From positions 101,042,010-101,106,009 of the forward strand of contig OY294067.1 of the NCBI GenBank assembly GCA_958510875.1: DNA of 64,000 bases, written 5' to 3'. Positions 11,712 to 22,426 of this stretch are shown here, piece by piece. The number at the start of each line of letters is the position of its first letter. Within the stretch, counting starts at the first letter, position 1. Below the pieces are notes generated by a model. The model did not search any database. It was not told the DNA's origin and worked only from the letters and a program-made list of their open reading frames with translations. A program made the translations under genes and the position numbers. This stretch comes from Endomychus coccineus. Taxonomy: Eukaryota; Arthropoda; Insecta; Coleoptera; Endomychidae.

Positions 11712-11717
11712 AATAAA
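11712..11717 (+). terminator. Poly(A) signal AATAAA of the phospholipase gene
   Basis: AATAAA begins five bases after the stop codon; a second AATAAA lies near 11757. This is a very short 3' UTR, but it is consistent with this being the terminal exon. Confidence 0.5.
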
Positions 11718-12148
11718 AAACGTACAATTTCCACTATTTTTGTACCTTGAATTTTCAATAAAAAAAGTTGGCTGTCGAATAATTTCAATGATTTATTCCC
11801 CATTATATTATACAGTGTGTCCAAGATAAGGATGTCTTTCATGGAGATATCGAGAACCATAAAAAACTACGTCAATGAAGGGATATGAAAGTATGAAATT
11901 TCCAATGACATTTTCTATATTCACGTTATTTTAGAAAATTGAAACTTCTTGATTCTTTTACACTTGCTAATATTACCATCAGAGATAGAACAATATAAAA
12001 TACGCTTCTTGGAAGCAACTTATCAAGCTTTCTCATATTAATGTCAAGGTCGGCAGTATCTACAATATAAATAATATTCATTCTTCCACATAAGATCAAA
12101 ATAATTGATATTAAAATGAAAAATTTTTAAATTAAATATATATGATTA
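11718..12148. other. Intergenic, nothing firm
   Basis: ACAGTGTGTCCAAGATAAGG near 11813 resembles a mariner-type terminus, but no matching inverted end was found. Otherwise AT-rich and featureless. Confidence 0.4.
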
Positions 12149-12412
12149 CGGAATGATCAAGTTCGAACGCAGCGAAGACCGAATTCCGCCCAAAACACTG
12201 ATAACACTAATACTCGGCGCAGATCTTTATAGACCGGATGCAAAAGGCAGTAATTCTGGGTTCAATTAGAATACTTAGGGCATACGATTTAGGAACCTGA
12301 ATCTACTTACCGACCGGGGGGGGGGGGGGGGGGGGAGTAGCTTCGGTTAACCGCCTTTTAGGTTTTCTGGCGCGACTGCTGCGATGTCGTCGGAGCTCGC
12401 AGCAGCCCCGTC
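12149..12412 (+). mobile_element. 5'-inverted 3' end of an RLE-type non-LTR retrotransposon
   Basis: This segment matches the element at 48640-48911 but is rearranged. 12149-12212 (block CGCAGCGAAGACCGAATTCC) has the same orientation as 48838-48911. 12212-12412 (CTCGGCGCAGATC..., GACCGGATGC, TCTGGCGCGACTGC, GTCGTCGGAGC) matches the complement of 48650-48826. Relative to the element, an inverted upstream piece is followed by the sense 3' UTR, with about ten bases lost at the junction. This is the signature of twin-primed reverse transcription. A run of 20 G interrupts the 3' UTR at 12316-12335. Confidence 0.7.
12316..12335 (+). repeat. Homopolymer of 20 G
   Basis: Twenty consecutive G lie inside the 3' UTR relic, where the sister copy has only a short GGAGGGGAG tract. 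It is probably a slippage expansion or an assembly artefact, and could form a G-quadruplex. Confidence 0.9.
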
Positions 12413-13079
12413 AATACTACTAACAATAAAATAAGATTCTTCTTTTTGACGTTTCGATATTTTATTTATATGTTCATTCAAAAATCGTTGTGTTTCCACG
12501 TAATTACGTAAGTTACAAACAAATGGATGACTTTGATTAATGAAAATCGTCTGCAGCCGACTTCTGTTTTTTAAAATCCAATCAAAACTGCCGAAAACAT
12601 TAGATCGGTTATGTGTGGAAGAGTAATATATGGCTAATTACGAAATTGATTTACTTGAATTGGATTAAATCCAGCTAATTAAATACCTAAGATTCTATTC
12701 TATGATTTACAAATCTAATAATATAACTGATTATTTCATAAATTACTTATTTTATGCTTTACATTTTATTTCTAGTATAGATAAATAATCAAGTTTAAGA
12801 TAGCTCTATGGAGTTTATGTTTCAGAACTGTCACGTCATAGATACATCATCTTTTAAGGTTGAATTAAATAGACAACAGAAAGGGGTAATTCAAAATATC
12901 TGAATTTGGATAAGTTTGACTCAGATTATCATGAAGTTTGAAAGATAAGTATCAATTTCATTATCAACACACTTATTTCTTTCAATTTGGATACTTTATA
13001 ATATTTAATCATTATTGATCAAAGTTTCTTTTGTTTTTTCAATTGATATAGTTGTTCTGGTTCCCAGACACATTTCTAA
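12413..13079. other. AT-rich stretch, nothing recognised
   Basis: No coding motif. This may include the 3' tail of the minus-strand Penelope-like relic to its right, but I cannot support that. Confidence 0.4.
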
Positions 13080-13965
13080 GAAAAGTCGTTTATAGTATAA
13101 TGATTCTCTTGATCAAGAATTTTAGGATTGTCAAAGTCCATAACATGATTTAAATTTCTGCAGTATTCTGCAAGTTTTCGATTTTATTTTTATGTCACTC
13201 GTATGTTGAGTTATTATTTTTTTGTAATCTCGATTATCCCACGTATACCATTGAACAGTCCTTATATGGAATTTAATACACTATTTCTGACTTTTTTTTT
13301 GCAATAGGTATTTTTGATTTCAACTCGGAGAAAGTTCTATTTATAATAAGTACATTTCGTTTTGCTATTTTCATTTCGGGATTTTGTAATAATATTATTG
13401 TTAGTCTGTGTCAAATTCTCTATATTAGGTGGTGATCTGTAGTTAAAACTTTGTTAATTTGAATTTTCTTTATTTATCCTGGTGGGGCTGGTTAGATTCA
13501 TGTTTGAGTTTGTTGAACTGAAAACATTCCTTTTGGATACGAATTCTGTACGAGAGCACTGTGCAGTTTCCTTATGTTCTTGTTTAAAAATGAGGGGTGT
13601 GATATTTTCTGGATCCTATTTTCGAAAGCATATATGAGGTTTATTTTCACTTTGATTGGTTAATGTGATTTATAATGAACCTATCCACCAGAATATGTTG
13701 ATTTTTGGTACCAATCCAGTATGATGGTGTTGTCCTCATTTCTAATTACTAAAGTGACCAAGAATGGTACACTAATCCATGATTCTTCTTATATGATGAA
13801 TTTGTATGCTTATGTTATATCCATCAAAAACCTCTAGGATTTCCCGTATTTTGTTTGTTGGAATAGCACTAAGAACTTGAGGAAACTGTACAGCGTTCTC
13901 GTACAGAACAGATTTTAGTTTAAAAGGTTTATGCTCATTAGATTTGCTTTAATATCGCTTCACTA
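13080..13965 (-). pseudogene. Penelope-like element: RT C-terminus and GIY-YIG relic
   Basis: On the minus strand, starting near 13950, successive frames give VPQVLSAIPTNKIREILEVFDGYN, then near 13780 VPFLVTLVIRNEDNTIILDW with YQKSTYSGG. After more broken frames come ISHPSFLNKNIRKLH and NSYPKGMF, the region downstream of the Penelope RT palm. Near 13250 follows CSMVYVG, then at 13110-13150 HVMDFDNPKILDQE-like sequence, matching the GIY-YIG endonuclease. Several stops and frameshifts make it inactive. The relic stops just left of the piggyBac TTAA at 13973, so piggyBac probably truncated or separated it. Confidence 0.65.
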
Positions 13966-13972
13966 CTGTTAA

Positions 13973-15330
13973 TTAACCCTGATGTGCTAGGATTCAGTCT
14001 CACTCATCGACATTTCACTTTTTTCTTCAAATCGTCGCATTCGGTGCTTCGATTGCGTCGTGGAGCTAGCTTTCCAGTTATAGACCAGTTGCCTCAGTTG
14101 AAAGCTTGTGTCAGCATTTCTGGCGATTTCATACGCATTCGATCATCCTCCACCTAACAAACAGGTGAAGTGTATGGATTCTGTCTTTTCAGTTAGACAA
14201 GCTGACAAATTGGAACAAGCACCAGTCTAATAAGGGGGTAAAAACTCGAGCAAAAAACACAAAAATTCACTTGGCAGGAGTAAGAGTTGTTGTCATCGAG
14301 TTCTCTAAATGTATGCAGAAGTATTTTCGTGAATATAGTAAAGCCACTACTGAAGATATAATTATCGAAATGAAAGCATTGTTAGTGATTTCGATTTTTG
14401 ATAAGGTATATTTTGATTTGAGATATGGTAATAAGAACAGTAGTCTTGAAAGACAAAAGACTGATAAGTTGGCAGCAATACAAATTGTTCTTTTTGAACA
14501 GCAAAGAAAATTATACACAAGCGGAGTACACTACTGTCGACGAAATGCAATCAAGTTTCCATGGGAAAATTTAATTTTCGATAGCATATCCCCCGTAAAC
14601 CTGAGAAGAATGCGTATTAAATATATTTGGTCTGGTTGATTATACGACATCTTGTACATTGAACATGGAAGTTTGCTACTGAAACTGAACTTTTCTCGGT
14701 TGAGAACACAGCAAAATCAGTTGTTGAGCACCTTATACAACTTACAGCCAATACTAAAAAAATGGTCGGCACTATAAAAAAGGACAAACGAGAACATCCT
14801 CCTGAATTTTCGTGTTGCACCAGAGGGTTCAAGTATGTTCGGCCTTGGAAAATGTTGTACATTAGTGTCGTATATCTCAAAAAAGGAACAAATTTCTCCT
14901 CATATCAACCATGCATGACGATGACAGCATAGACAAGAATACGAACAAACCCGAAATTTAAATGATACAAGGATACGAAGAGTGATATTGTGACAGGTGA
15001 ACAATTATGTATGCCAGAAACACAAGAGAATAGTCTATGGCAATTTTTTATCGTGTACTAAATATAGCTGCCACAAATGCGTTTACTGTTTCCAATTCGA
15101 AAAATGTGGACTCAAATATACTCCGAAGATTTTTCCTAGCAAAACTTCCGTTTGACATGATAACGGATCATGATCAAGATGGACCATACGGTAGATGTTT
15201 CGTTTTCTATACGAAAGCAAGGTACAAATGTATCCAGTATAGCAAATTTTTATGCCTAGAACACGTATCCGCAATGTGTAAAGGAAGTACAGGACATGGC
15301 AACAATAACTTAGAAGACAAGTAATCTTGC
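13973..15330 (+). pseudogene. Decayed piggyBac transposase and element
   Basis: A TTAA target at 13973-13976 followed by CCCTGATGTGC is a plausible piggyBac left end. Within 14267-14639 the open frame shows EDIIIEMKALL and TDKLAAIQIV, matching the N-terminal and pre-catalytic regions of piggyBac transposases. At 14763 another frame gives GTIKKDKREHPPEFS, and at 15170 GPYGRCFVFYTKARYKC with FLCLEH, the remains of the C-terminal Cys/His-rich domain. Stops and shifts separate these pieces, and the conserved catalytic Asp blocks are not recognisable. The right TTAA end was not found. piggyBac enzymes cut and paste DNA at TTAA. Confidence 0.6.
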
Positions 15331-15789
15331 TTTTATTAGTAAAAAATTACGAAATTCATATTTGGGTTTTTTTTACCAACATATTTTGAATACGAAGACG
15401 CAAGAAAATGCATTCTCTGGATTCGGTTCCACAGACCGATCTTAGAATTAATGTTGATTCACATTAAGAATAACGTATAAGGTATTTTGGAGTTATTGTC
15501 ATTATTACCGGGGTTCATTGAGTAGGGTAAACCGGGGATAAAAGTAACATTTTCATTTTCAGGGTAAATTTCCTTTCTTCATATCAGTAGGTCATCATGT
15601 TGTCATAACTTTGATGTGAGCTCAAACTCATAAAAATTAAGAAAAAAGTTATTGAGCTTTAGTCCCAAGCAGGAATACTGTTACAATTGTCCCGATTCTT
15701 AGGACTGTTATAAGAGTCTCGGGCAAAAGTATACCATATCCGTTTTATAGGTACTTTTCGTTGATATGTGATTTTATTTTGTTTTTGTA
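15331..15789. other. Unannotated stretch left of the BEL/Pao relic
   Basis: This contains CCGGGGTTCATTG and CCGGGGATAAAAG near 15510-15540 but no LTR matching the right flank of the BEL element. Nothing else is supported. Confidence 0.4.
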
Positions 15790-16545
15790 TTTGCAATTTT
15801 CAGAAGAATAATTTTTTTTCTACCACACGAGAGGATATTAGTATTCCAACATTTGATAGTCACATTGAAAATTGGATGTCATTTTATGAATTATTTACCT
15901 CGTTAATTCATCAAAATTCATTGCTACCAGATATACATAAATTACACTGTTCATGTCTGTCTCTCAAAGGTGAAGCAGTTAGAATATTGCAATCTTTGCA
16001 TAATACAGCCGCGAATTATCAAGTCGATTAGGATCTACTGCGTGATCGATACGAAAATGAAAAGCTCATGTCTAATCATCACTTTTCGGCTATTTTGATT
16101 CTATCTTCAGTACAGGGAATGGGGACACGAAAGTAACATAGATTATGCTTTGATAAATTAACAGAATTTCTCAAGCAGAGGTGCAAATTCTTAGACGCTT
16201 TGCAGCCAATCGCAAGTAACAAAACAAAGTACAAGCAGTCAGTCAAAGTTCATGCGGCATTAGAGTCGAATAATGATAGTGTTCAGACTTGCGTTTTTTG
16301 TGATAAACGTAATCATTCATTTTACCTTTATACAAAATTCTTGGATTTAAACGCTAATGATCGTTGGACTGGAATTAATTCAAAAAATATTTGCTATAAT
16401 TGTTTGAGAAAATATCAGGGTAAAGACTGCAGAAGTGGTTTATGTAGAAAACGCAATAAGCGCCATAACACATTGCTTCACAATGAACAAGCATTTTCAC
16501 AAACTGCTCGCGCCCAAGAAATACGTTCAAAAATCTCTTAAGAGA
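15790..16545 (+). pseudogene. BEL/Pao Gag relic
   Basis: 15832-16031 reads ISIPTFDSHIENWMSFYELF, then SLIHQN, KLHCSCLSLKGEAVRILQSL and NYQVD, the DUF1759-type Gag of BEL/Pao elements. After a stop and frameshifts, 16200-16541 carries the Cys/His segments CVFCDKRNH and CYNCLRKYQGKDC, ending near RHNTLLH. These are the paired zinc-binding motifs of BEL Gag. The start codon region is missing. Confidence 0.8.
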
Positions 16546-16589
16546 AAACAGCTGATGCAGAATCATCAAAATCAAATCAGGTTATAAGT

Positions 16590-18032
16590 TGTCATTCTAT
16601 ATCTGATACTCGACCATACATCTTATTCTCAACAGCTATAATTCAGGGGAATGATAAGCAAGGCAGAATTCACAACATTCGAGCTTTATTAGACTCTGCA
16701 TCACAGCTCTATATTATATCAAAATCACTTTCTGAGAAATCAGAGTTAAAAACAAAGGAAACGAATTTCACAATCAGTGGTGTAAATAATTGCACAACGA
16801 AGGCTGTCGATCAAGTTGATATTAAGATTCACGCCTGGAATAGTGGTTTCAGTACTTCGTTAGCATGTCTAATATTACCTTGCATAACCGAAAACTTGCC
16901 AACATTTCCCATCGACCGAGATTCTTTTGGAATATCACCAAATATAGCATTAGCTGATCCAGAATTTATTGTATCAGGTCCCATAAATATCCTTATCGGA
17001 GCGTCTATATTTTAGCAATTTGTATCGGTTGGTCTAATTAAATTAGGTCACAAAAAATCGGTATTACAAAAAACGTTACTAGGATGGGTAGTTGAAGGTC
17101 CCATTAAATTTCCAGATTCTTACAGTGTTTTACACTGCAGCGTACCTACCACTTCTCGTAATTGTTTTTCTAGCACGGAAAAGCAAAAACAAAATCAGTT
17201 AACGTCATTTTGGGAGATCGAAGAAGTTCCCAATCAAAAGACAGCAATTTTTTGTCAAGAAGAAATTAATTGTGAAACACATTTTGGAAATACTGTAACA
17301 CGAAAACATCCTTTCAAACAAAACGTTTCTCTGTTAGGTGATTCATATCAAACAGCCTTCAATCGATTCGAAGCAATTTAACGAAAGTTTCGTAATAATA
17401 AAATTCTGAAAGAGCAGTATAGTTCATTCATACAAGAGTATATAGCACTAGATCACATGTCTAAAGTTATATAATTTCATCAAAGATATTTTCTTCCACA
17501 CCATGCAGTGTTCAAGGAAAAAAGTATCACATAAAAAATACGAGTCGTTTCCGACGGTTTCGCGAAAACCGACAGCGGATTATCCTTAAACGATACTCTC
17601 ATAATAGGACCGACATTGCAAGATGATCTCTTCTCAATCGTGCTAAGATTCAGAATACTTAAGGTAGTAGTTACGGCTGACATAGCCAAAATGTCTCGAC
17701 AGATTCTTGTGAACAAAAACGATAGAATGTACCAGAAAATTCTGTGGCGCGAAAATGAGCATTTTCCTATTGATACATATGAGTTAAATAACGTTACGTA
17801 TGGTACTGCATCCGCATCATACCAAGCCATAAAAGCATTACGATATTTATCAGAACTTCATATTGATTCTTACCCAAACGCAGCTCAGACCATACTTAAT
17901 GACTTTTACGATGATGATCTCATTACTGGTGGGAGAAACATTTCAGAAGTAATATCAAATTGTGACAATATTATCAAAATTGTCCACTCTGATGGTTTTG
18001 AAATTCGAATTATGTGCTTCATCACTTCTTAG
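16590..18032 (+). pseudogene. BEL/Pao Pol: protease and reverse transcriptase relic
   Basis: The protease region reads RALLDSASQLYIISKSL (catalytic DSG-type Asp with A for G) and later GPINILIGASIF. After several stops the RT begins with YFLPHHAVFKE, then VVSDGFAKT, GLSLNDTLIIGPTLQDDLF, RFR, TADIAKMSRQI, YQKILWR, VTYGTASASYQAIKAL and DFYDDDLITGG. The last is the YVDD active site with Val changed to Asp. The coding run then breaks at 18032, where an internal deletion joins it to the end of RNase H. Confidence 0.85.
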
Positions 18033-18049
18033 TAAGCTAATGCATAAAG

Positions 18050-19950
18050 TCAAGACATCTGTAAGGGTTAGAATAAATAAGTGTTTTTATTTGTCAGATT
18101 CAACCATAACAGTTTCTTGAATTAAAGGTAACCCTAATGAATCAAAAATATTTGTAGCCAATCACGTGGCGATATTTCAATCTTTAACGAAAAAGTCAGA
18201 ATGGGCTTATGGTAACACACATGATAACCCTGCTGATATTATATCACACGGGGTTAAGTCAGAAGAATTAATAAATAACAAAAAATGGTGGAATGGCCCT
18301 TCTTTTCTCTCTGGGGAGGGAAAGAATTGTCCTTGTCCTAATATTCTTGATGTTGATATGAATTATCCACTACTTCCTAAATTGAAAAGTAACGACTAAT
18401 GTAGTACTTAATACAGAAATTTAAGCATTAACAAAACTACATCGAGTTTTTGCATATGTTCTACGATTTTCATCTAATACATCTAAAAACGACAATTTCA
18501 AAGTTTTTGACGAGCTTACAGTTAAAAAATTGAATGATTCTCTCAAACGGTTAGTCAAAGTTGCTCAATATGAATGTTTCAAGTCCGAAATCACTCTAAT
18601 AAACTCAAGCAACCTTCTGCACAAAACTAACAAATTATTATCACTCAACCCTTTCATTGATGAAGAAGGACTTTTATGAGTAGGTGGTCGTATCAGACAT
18701 TCTAAGTTTGAATTAAATAAGAAACACCCACTCATATTACCATCTAAGCATCCTCTTACTATATTAATAATACGTTATGAACACGTTAGACTGTCATGCC
18801 GGGCCACATTTGACCTTATCCTCTTTGCGTGAACGATTTTGGCCAATAAATGGGAAAAATCAAACAAAAACATTAGTACGAAACTGTATCGTGTATTTCA
18901 AATTTGCGCCAGTGCCAGTTGAACATATCATGGGTGATTTACCTAATATACGTTTTAATCCATCAAGACCATTTTCGATACGCGGTGTGGATTATGCTGG
19001 TCCCATAAATGTTAAGCATGAGTTGAAACGCGGTAGAAAAACATATGAAACTTACATATGTCTTTTTATATGTCTTGTTATTAATGTCATTTATGTAGAG
19101 CTAGTAGGTGATCTCACTATACAGAACGAGTTATTGGCGCATTGAGGCGCTTCACTTCACGTCGCGGAAAGCCATCCGAAATTTGATCTGATAATGGGAT
19201 AAAGTTTCTAGGTGCTAAATCTGAGTTGTTACATCTAAATACTTTTCTGAAACAAAAGAAACTCAATATCGAACAATCTCTCAGCCAAGATGGTATTTCA
19301 TGGAGATTTATTCCTCGACGAGCACCTCATTTCGGAGGCATTTGGGAATCTAATATAAAATCTTTGAAAAGTCACTCAAACAAAATTATGAATCATTCTA
19401 ATATCACATATGAAGAGTTAACTACTTCACTTTGTCAAATCGAATCATGTCTTAGCTCTCGTCCTCTTCATCCTATCTCCGACAACTCATACCACTACGA
19501 AGCTTTGACGCCAGCACATTTTCTGATTGGAGAAACTTTAACATCTATACCAGATCTAGATATAATCCATCTCAATGAAAGTCAACTTTCAAGATATCAA
19601 CATGTACAGAGAATGTTGCAACAATTTTGACACCGTTGGTTCAGAGACTTTATTGGAGAATTACAAACTCGACACAAATGGAAGCAATTCTTTCCTGTCC
19701 TTCTAAAACCCGGAGTTCTAGTTATTGTGGAAGAGGACAAGATACCACTTGCCAATTGGAAATTAGACCACGTGAAGAAAGTACACTTTAGTTCAGACAA
19801 CATAGTACGAGCTGCAACTATAACAACTGCCAGTGGTACATATCAAAGACCTGCAGCAAAATTATGTGTTCTTCCCATAGAAACTGAAGATGACACAGTG
19901 GAATTGAAGTGTAGTGGTGTACTCGTATCGTCGACTTCAAGAGAACCATA
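18050..19950 (+). pseudogene. BEL/Pao Pol: RNase H end and integrase relic
   Basis: The RNase H tail shows YLSDSTITV then WAYGNTHDNPADIISHG and KKWWNGPSFL. The integrase follows: a zinc-binding region near 18780-18900, FSIRGVDYAGP at 18972 (first catalytic Asp), a broken segment near 19150-19225 where the second Asp block should be, and ISWRFIPRRAPHFGGIWESN near 19290 carrying the Glu. CLSSRPLHPIS and ALTPAHFLIG follow. The last 200 codons, in two frames, carry the GVLVIVEED/PLANWKL ending typical of BEL integrases. Stops at 19143 and 19630 break it. Confidence 0.85.
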
Positions 19951-20142
19951 ATAATGGACAAATTTGTTTTTTATAGACTTGATCACAGATTTATGTTTCA
20001 CAGGTGTCTTAATTCTCATTAGTATTCATAAACTACAAAGTTCCTGACCTTTTAATATGGGGCGGCATATGGTACTATTTATATGCACATCTATGATTTT
20101 ATATAGGCTAGTTTTCAATAGATATCGCTAAATAGTGTATCA
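19951..20142. other. Right flank of the BEL relic
   Basis: TATGGGGCGGCATATGG near 20058 resembles a polypurine tract next to an LTR start, but no partner LTR was found. Confidence 0.3.
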
Positions 20143-20231
20143 CGTTACTAGTGTGGAAAGTGACCCATTTCACATGAGTGGGAGAATGATGCAGCCACGA
20201 GTGTGAAATGGCACTTTCCACACAAGTAATG
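20143..20231. repeat. Imperfect hairpin at the edge of the Crypton-like element
   Basis: TTACTAGTGTGGAAAGTG on the left is mirrored by CACTTTCCACACAAGTAA on the right, with further pairing of CCATTTCACA/TGTGAAATGG inside. This makes a strong near-palindrome of about 89 bp. Confidence 0.7.
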
Positions 20232-20239
20232 TATACTAT

Positions 20240-21706
20240 TTTTCCGACGACCACAGATTAATGCATAATTGCAAAAAAATTAATATATTTTCACTTTATT
20301 TTGAGAATTTGAGAATTTTACAAAGAAAAGTAATAATTGAACAAGATTACTGCTTAGAATTGTAGAAATTAAAAGTAATATTTTTATTATTACAATTAGT
20401 AAATTGTAATGGACTTTGCAATGAGGAGTTAGACAGATTTCTCTCTGTTATTTGTACACTATGTACAGTAGTAGACTCGATGTCAGTTTCTCGAAGAGGT
20501 GAAGTGACGGCTTTCGAAGTACTCCTGATGGCACCCATAATTTTATTGGCAATATTTAACCTGTTAGTAGCGGAATCGTCAATATATTCTATTGCGACTT
20601 TGGACGATTTCCACCCCTTATGTCTTTTCAGAGAAGTTAGATCTCCTCCTGCATCTACTAATATAGTAGCAGAAGAATGGCGAAATGAGTGCCCTGTGTA
20701 TTTTTCAGGATCCTTTAGATTTAAAAATTTAGCCACTACTCTAGGTATATTTCCAATTTTGGTAATGCCCACTACTTGTTTTGTACATTTTTGGTCTCTA
20801 TAATTGAGAAAAAAGCGTGTTTCGGTAGTTGGCGGTCTTAGATTGGCATATTTTTAATATATGCTATAAAAGTTTCCAGTAATAGTGAACTAGCGACAGC
20901 ATTTATTTTTTGTATTATTAATTTGAATGACAGCCGCAGTCCCCAAATCTTCAATGTTATTTATACATAACTGGGTAAGTTCTTGCTTGCGACATGTACC
21001 AGATATACCCATAACCAACACAACCTGAAAAAAACCATAATGAAATAAATGTACAGATTTTGTTTAAATACCGATGACTTACCTTTGTAAGTAAATGAAT
21101 CTCAGCTTTATTTATAAATTCACAAATTTCTAGTTGCGTCAAAATTTTAGCTTTTTTCGGTTTATATCCGTCACTTTTTCTTTTTAAAAATGCCTTAAGT
21201 TTACTATATTTGAAGATAATAATTAGTCCATAATGTTGAGCACTGTATTCTATTGGAAAGTTCACCCATGTATGCAAGCAAAACGTTTTCAGAAAAGGAG
21301 CTTCTTATTTCCTTATTTCTCCGCCATGAAAGAAATTGATCGTAAGCGTATTCGTACCTTCTTTTGGACTTTTCAGGCAGTAAATTAAGTGACGTTAATT
21401 TTGCGGCCTCTTCAATTTCAGGTGGAGTACATTGATCATCACTATTAGTCTCTGCATCCATGTTTTAAGGAATTTTGGATACTATTTTCACGGTTTTGTA
21501 TATGATAAGAATGATGCATATGCAAAACTGACACTTCTAAAGTTTATCTGACGTTTTCGCAATATTAATTTCAAAGCACACTTCAATTCCATTATGCAAT
21601 ACATATAGCTACAGATACACATATCACTCTAGTGTGATATTTGTCATTTTCGAAGTAACTAAATAGTGTGTGCTATTTGTCATTTTCGCATGTGGTCGTC
21701 GGAAAA
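20240..21706 (-). mobile_element. Crypton-like tyrosine-recombinase element with short inverted ends
   Basis: A 16-bp perfect inverted pair, TTTTCCGACGACCACA at 20240-20255 and TGTGGTCGTCGGAAAA at 21691-21706, brackets a single decayed tyrosine-recombinase gene on the minus strand. Subterminal ACTAGTGTG-type motifs occur on both sides (20145-20230 and 21630-21690), so the true ends may lie a little outside the pair. Inverted ends are not a standard feature of Cryptons, which makes the boundary unusual. Confidence 0.6.
20347..21461 (-). pseudogene. Crypton-type tyrosine recombinase, intron-containing, broken
   Basis: The start is ATG at 21461. The N-terminal part shows a SAM-like core-binding domain (LLPEKSKRRYEYAYDQFLSW). 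A small deletion/frameshift near 21215 leads to FLKRKSDGYKPKKAK and LLTK, then a 58-bp intron (21025-21082, GTAAGT...TTTCAG, phase 0). Next comes VVLVMGISGTCRKQEL, holding the first catalytic Arg. Two in-frame stops follow (TAG and TAA, near 20885 and 20845), then TETRFFLNYRDQKC and YTGHSFRHSSATIL with the HxxR box, LKRHKGWKSS with the Trp/His position, and IEYIDDS with the Tyr nucleophile. The family inserts a circular DNA intermediate by site-specific recombination. Three lesions make this copy inactive, though all catalytic positions remain readable. Confidence 0.8.
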
Positions 21707-22418
21707 TGTATATAGCGTGCTGTGATTTGAATGACAGTATACAAATAAATAAATTAATGAAGCGCGCGTCTTTCTATAACAAATTGAAATTAGTCAACTG
21801 AAAAAGCCATTAACACCACAACAATAAATACAAACAGTGTAGATATTAACATGTAAATCTCGGGATTTGAAATTGAACAAACAAATAAAATCATTATTTT
21901 CTTTATTAGACTTCACAGCTGTTCTTGACGTCCTATCTTATGGCGACTGTAATAAGGTATTCACAAGTAGGTATATATATGATAGTTTTGCTACAAGGTA
22001 TCCAGGGAAACCGATACCATCTCCAGAAATCAATAGATGATTGAGATTCAACTTTACGAAATTTCAAGAATGCTACTCGAAAAGCTGCATTGTAATTTCA
22101 TTTTCTCCGTTGTCTACTACCGTTTTATAATCTGTCTCTTGAACGATACATGGTTCGTAAGGTTGGATCTTAATCTTCTAATGATACCGGGATAAGGCTT
22201 ACCTCAATACCTTGTATCTAAGTACAATATGTTTTTGTGAAAAACTCGTTACATTCGCCATAAATCACTACTAAATTAACGAAAGTTTGATTAATATACT
22301 CAACTCGAGCCATATTGCACTTTGCCGAACGAATTTGACGGTAAACAATTTTAATTCATTTATCACCAAACATGGTATCTATAGATATGCACTATTTATT
22401 TTATTTTCAGGCAGTTAA
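21707..22418. other. Unannotated AT-rich stretch
   Basis: No motif or repeat recognised between the Crypton-like element and the hAT relic. Confidence 0.45.
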
Positions 22419-22426
22419 TATGCAGG

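Larger units (their letters stand above)
15790..19950 (+). mobile_element. BEL/Pao LTR retrotransposon relic (+ strand)
   Basis: In order: Gag capsid (15800-16120), Gag zinc-finger region (16200-16541), aspartic protease (16590-17030), reverse transcriptase (17440-18030), the end of RNase H (18050-18260) and integrase (18300-19950). The order PR-RT-RH-IN and the motif wording are those of BEL/Pao. The start is truncated within gag; no LTR pair could be found. A large internal deletion near 18035 removes the thumb/connection and most of RNase H. Multiple stops and frameshifts make it dead. Confidence 0.85.

Noticed and set aside
11813..12120. Mariner-type element starting ACAGTGTGTCC
   Set aside because: No inverted partner end or transposase remains could be found nearby.
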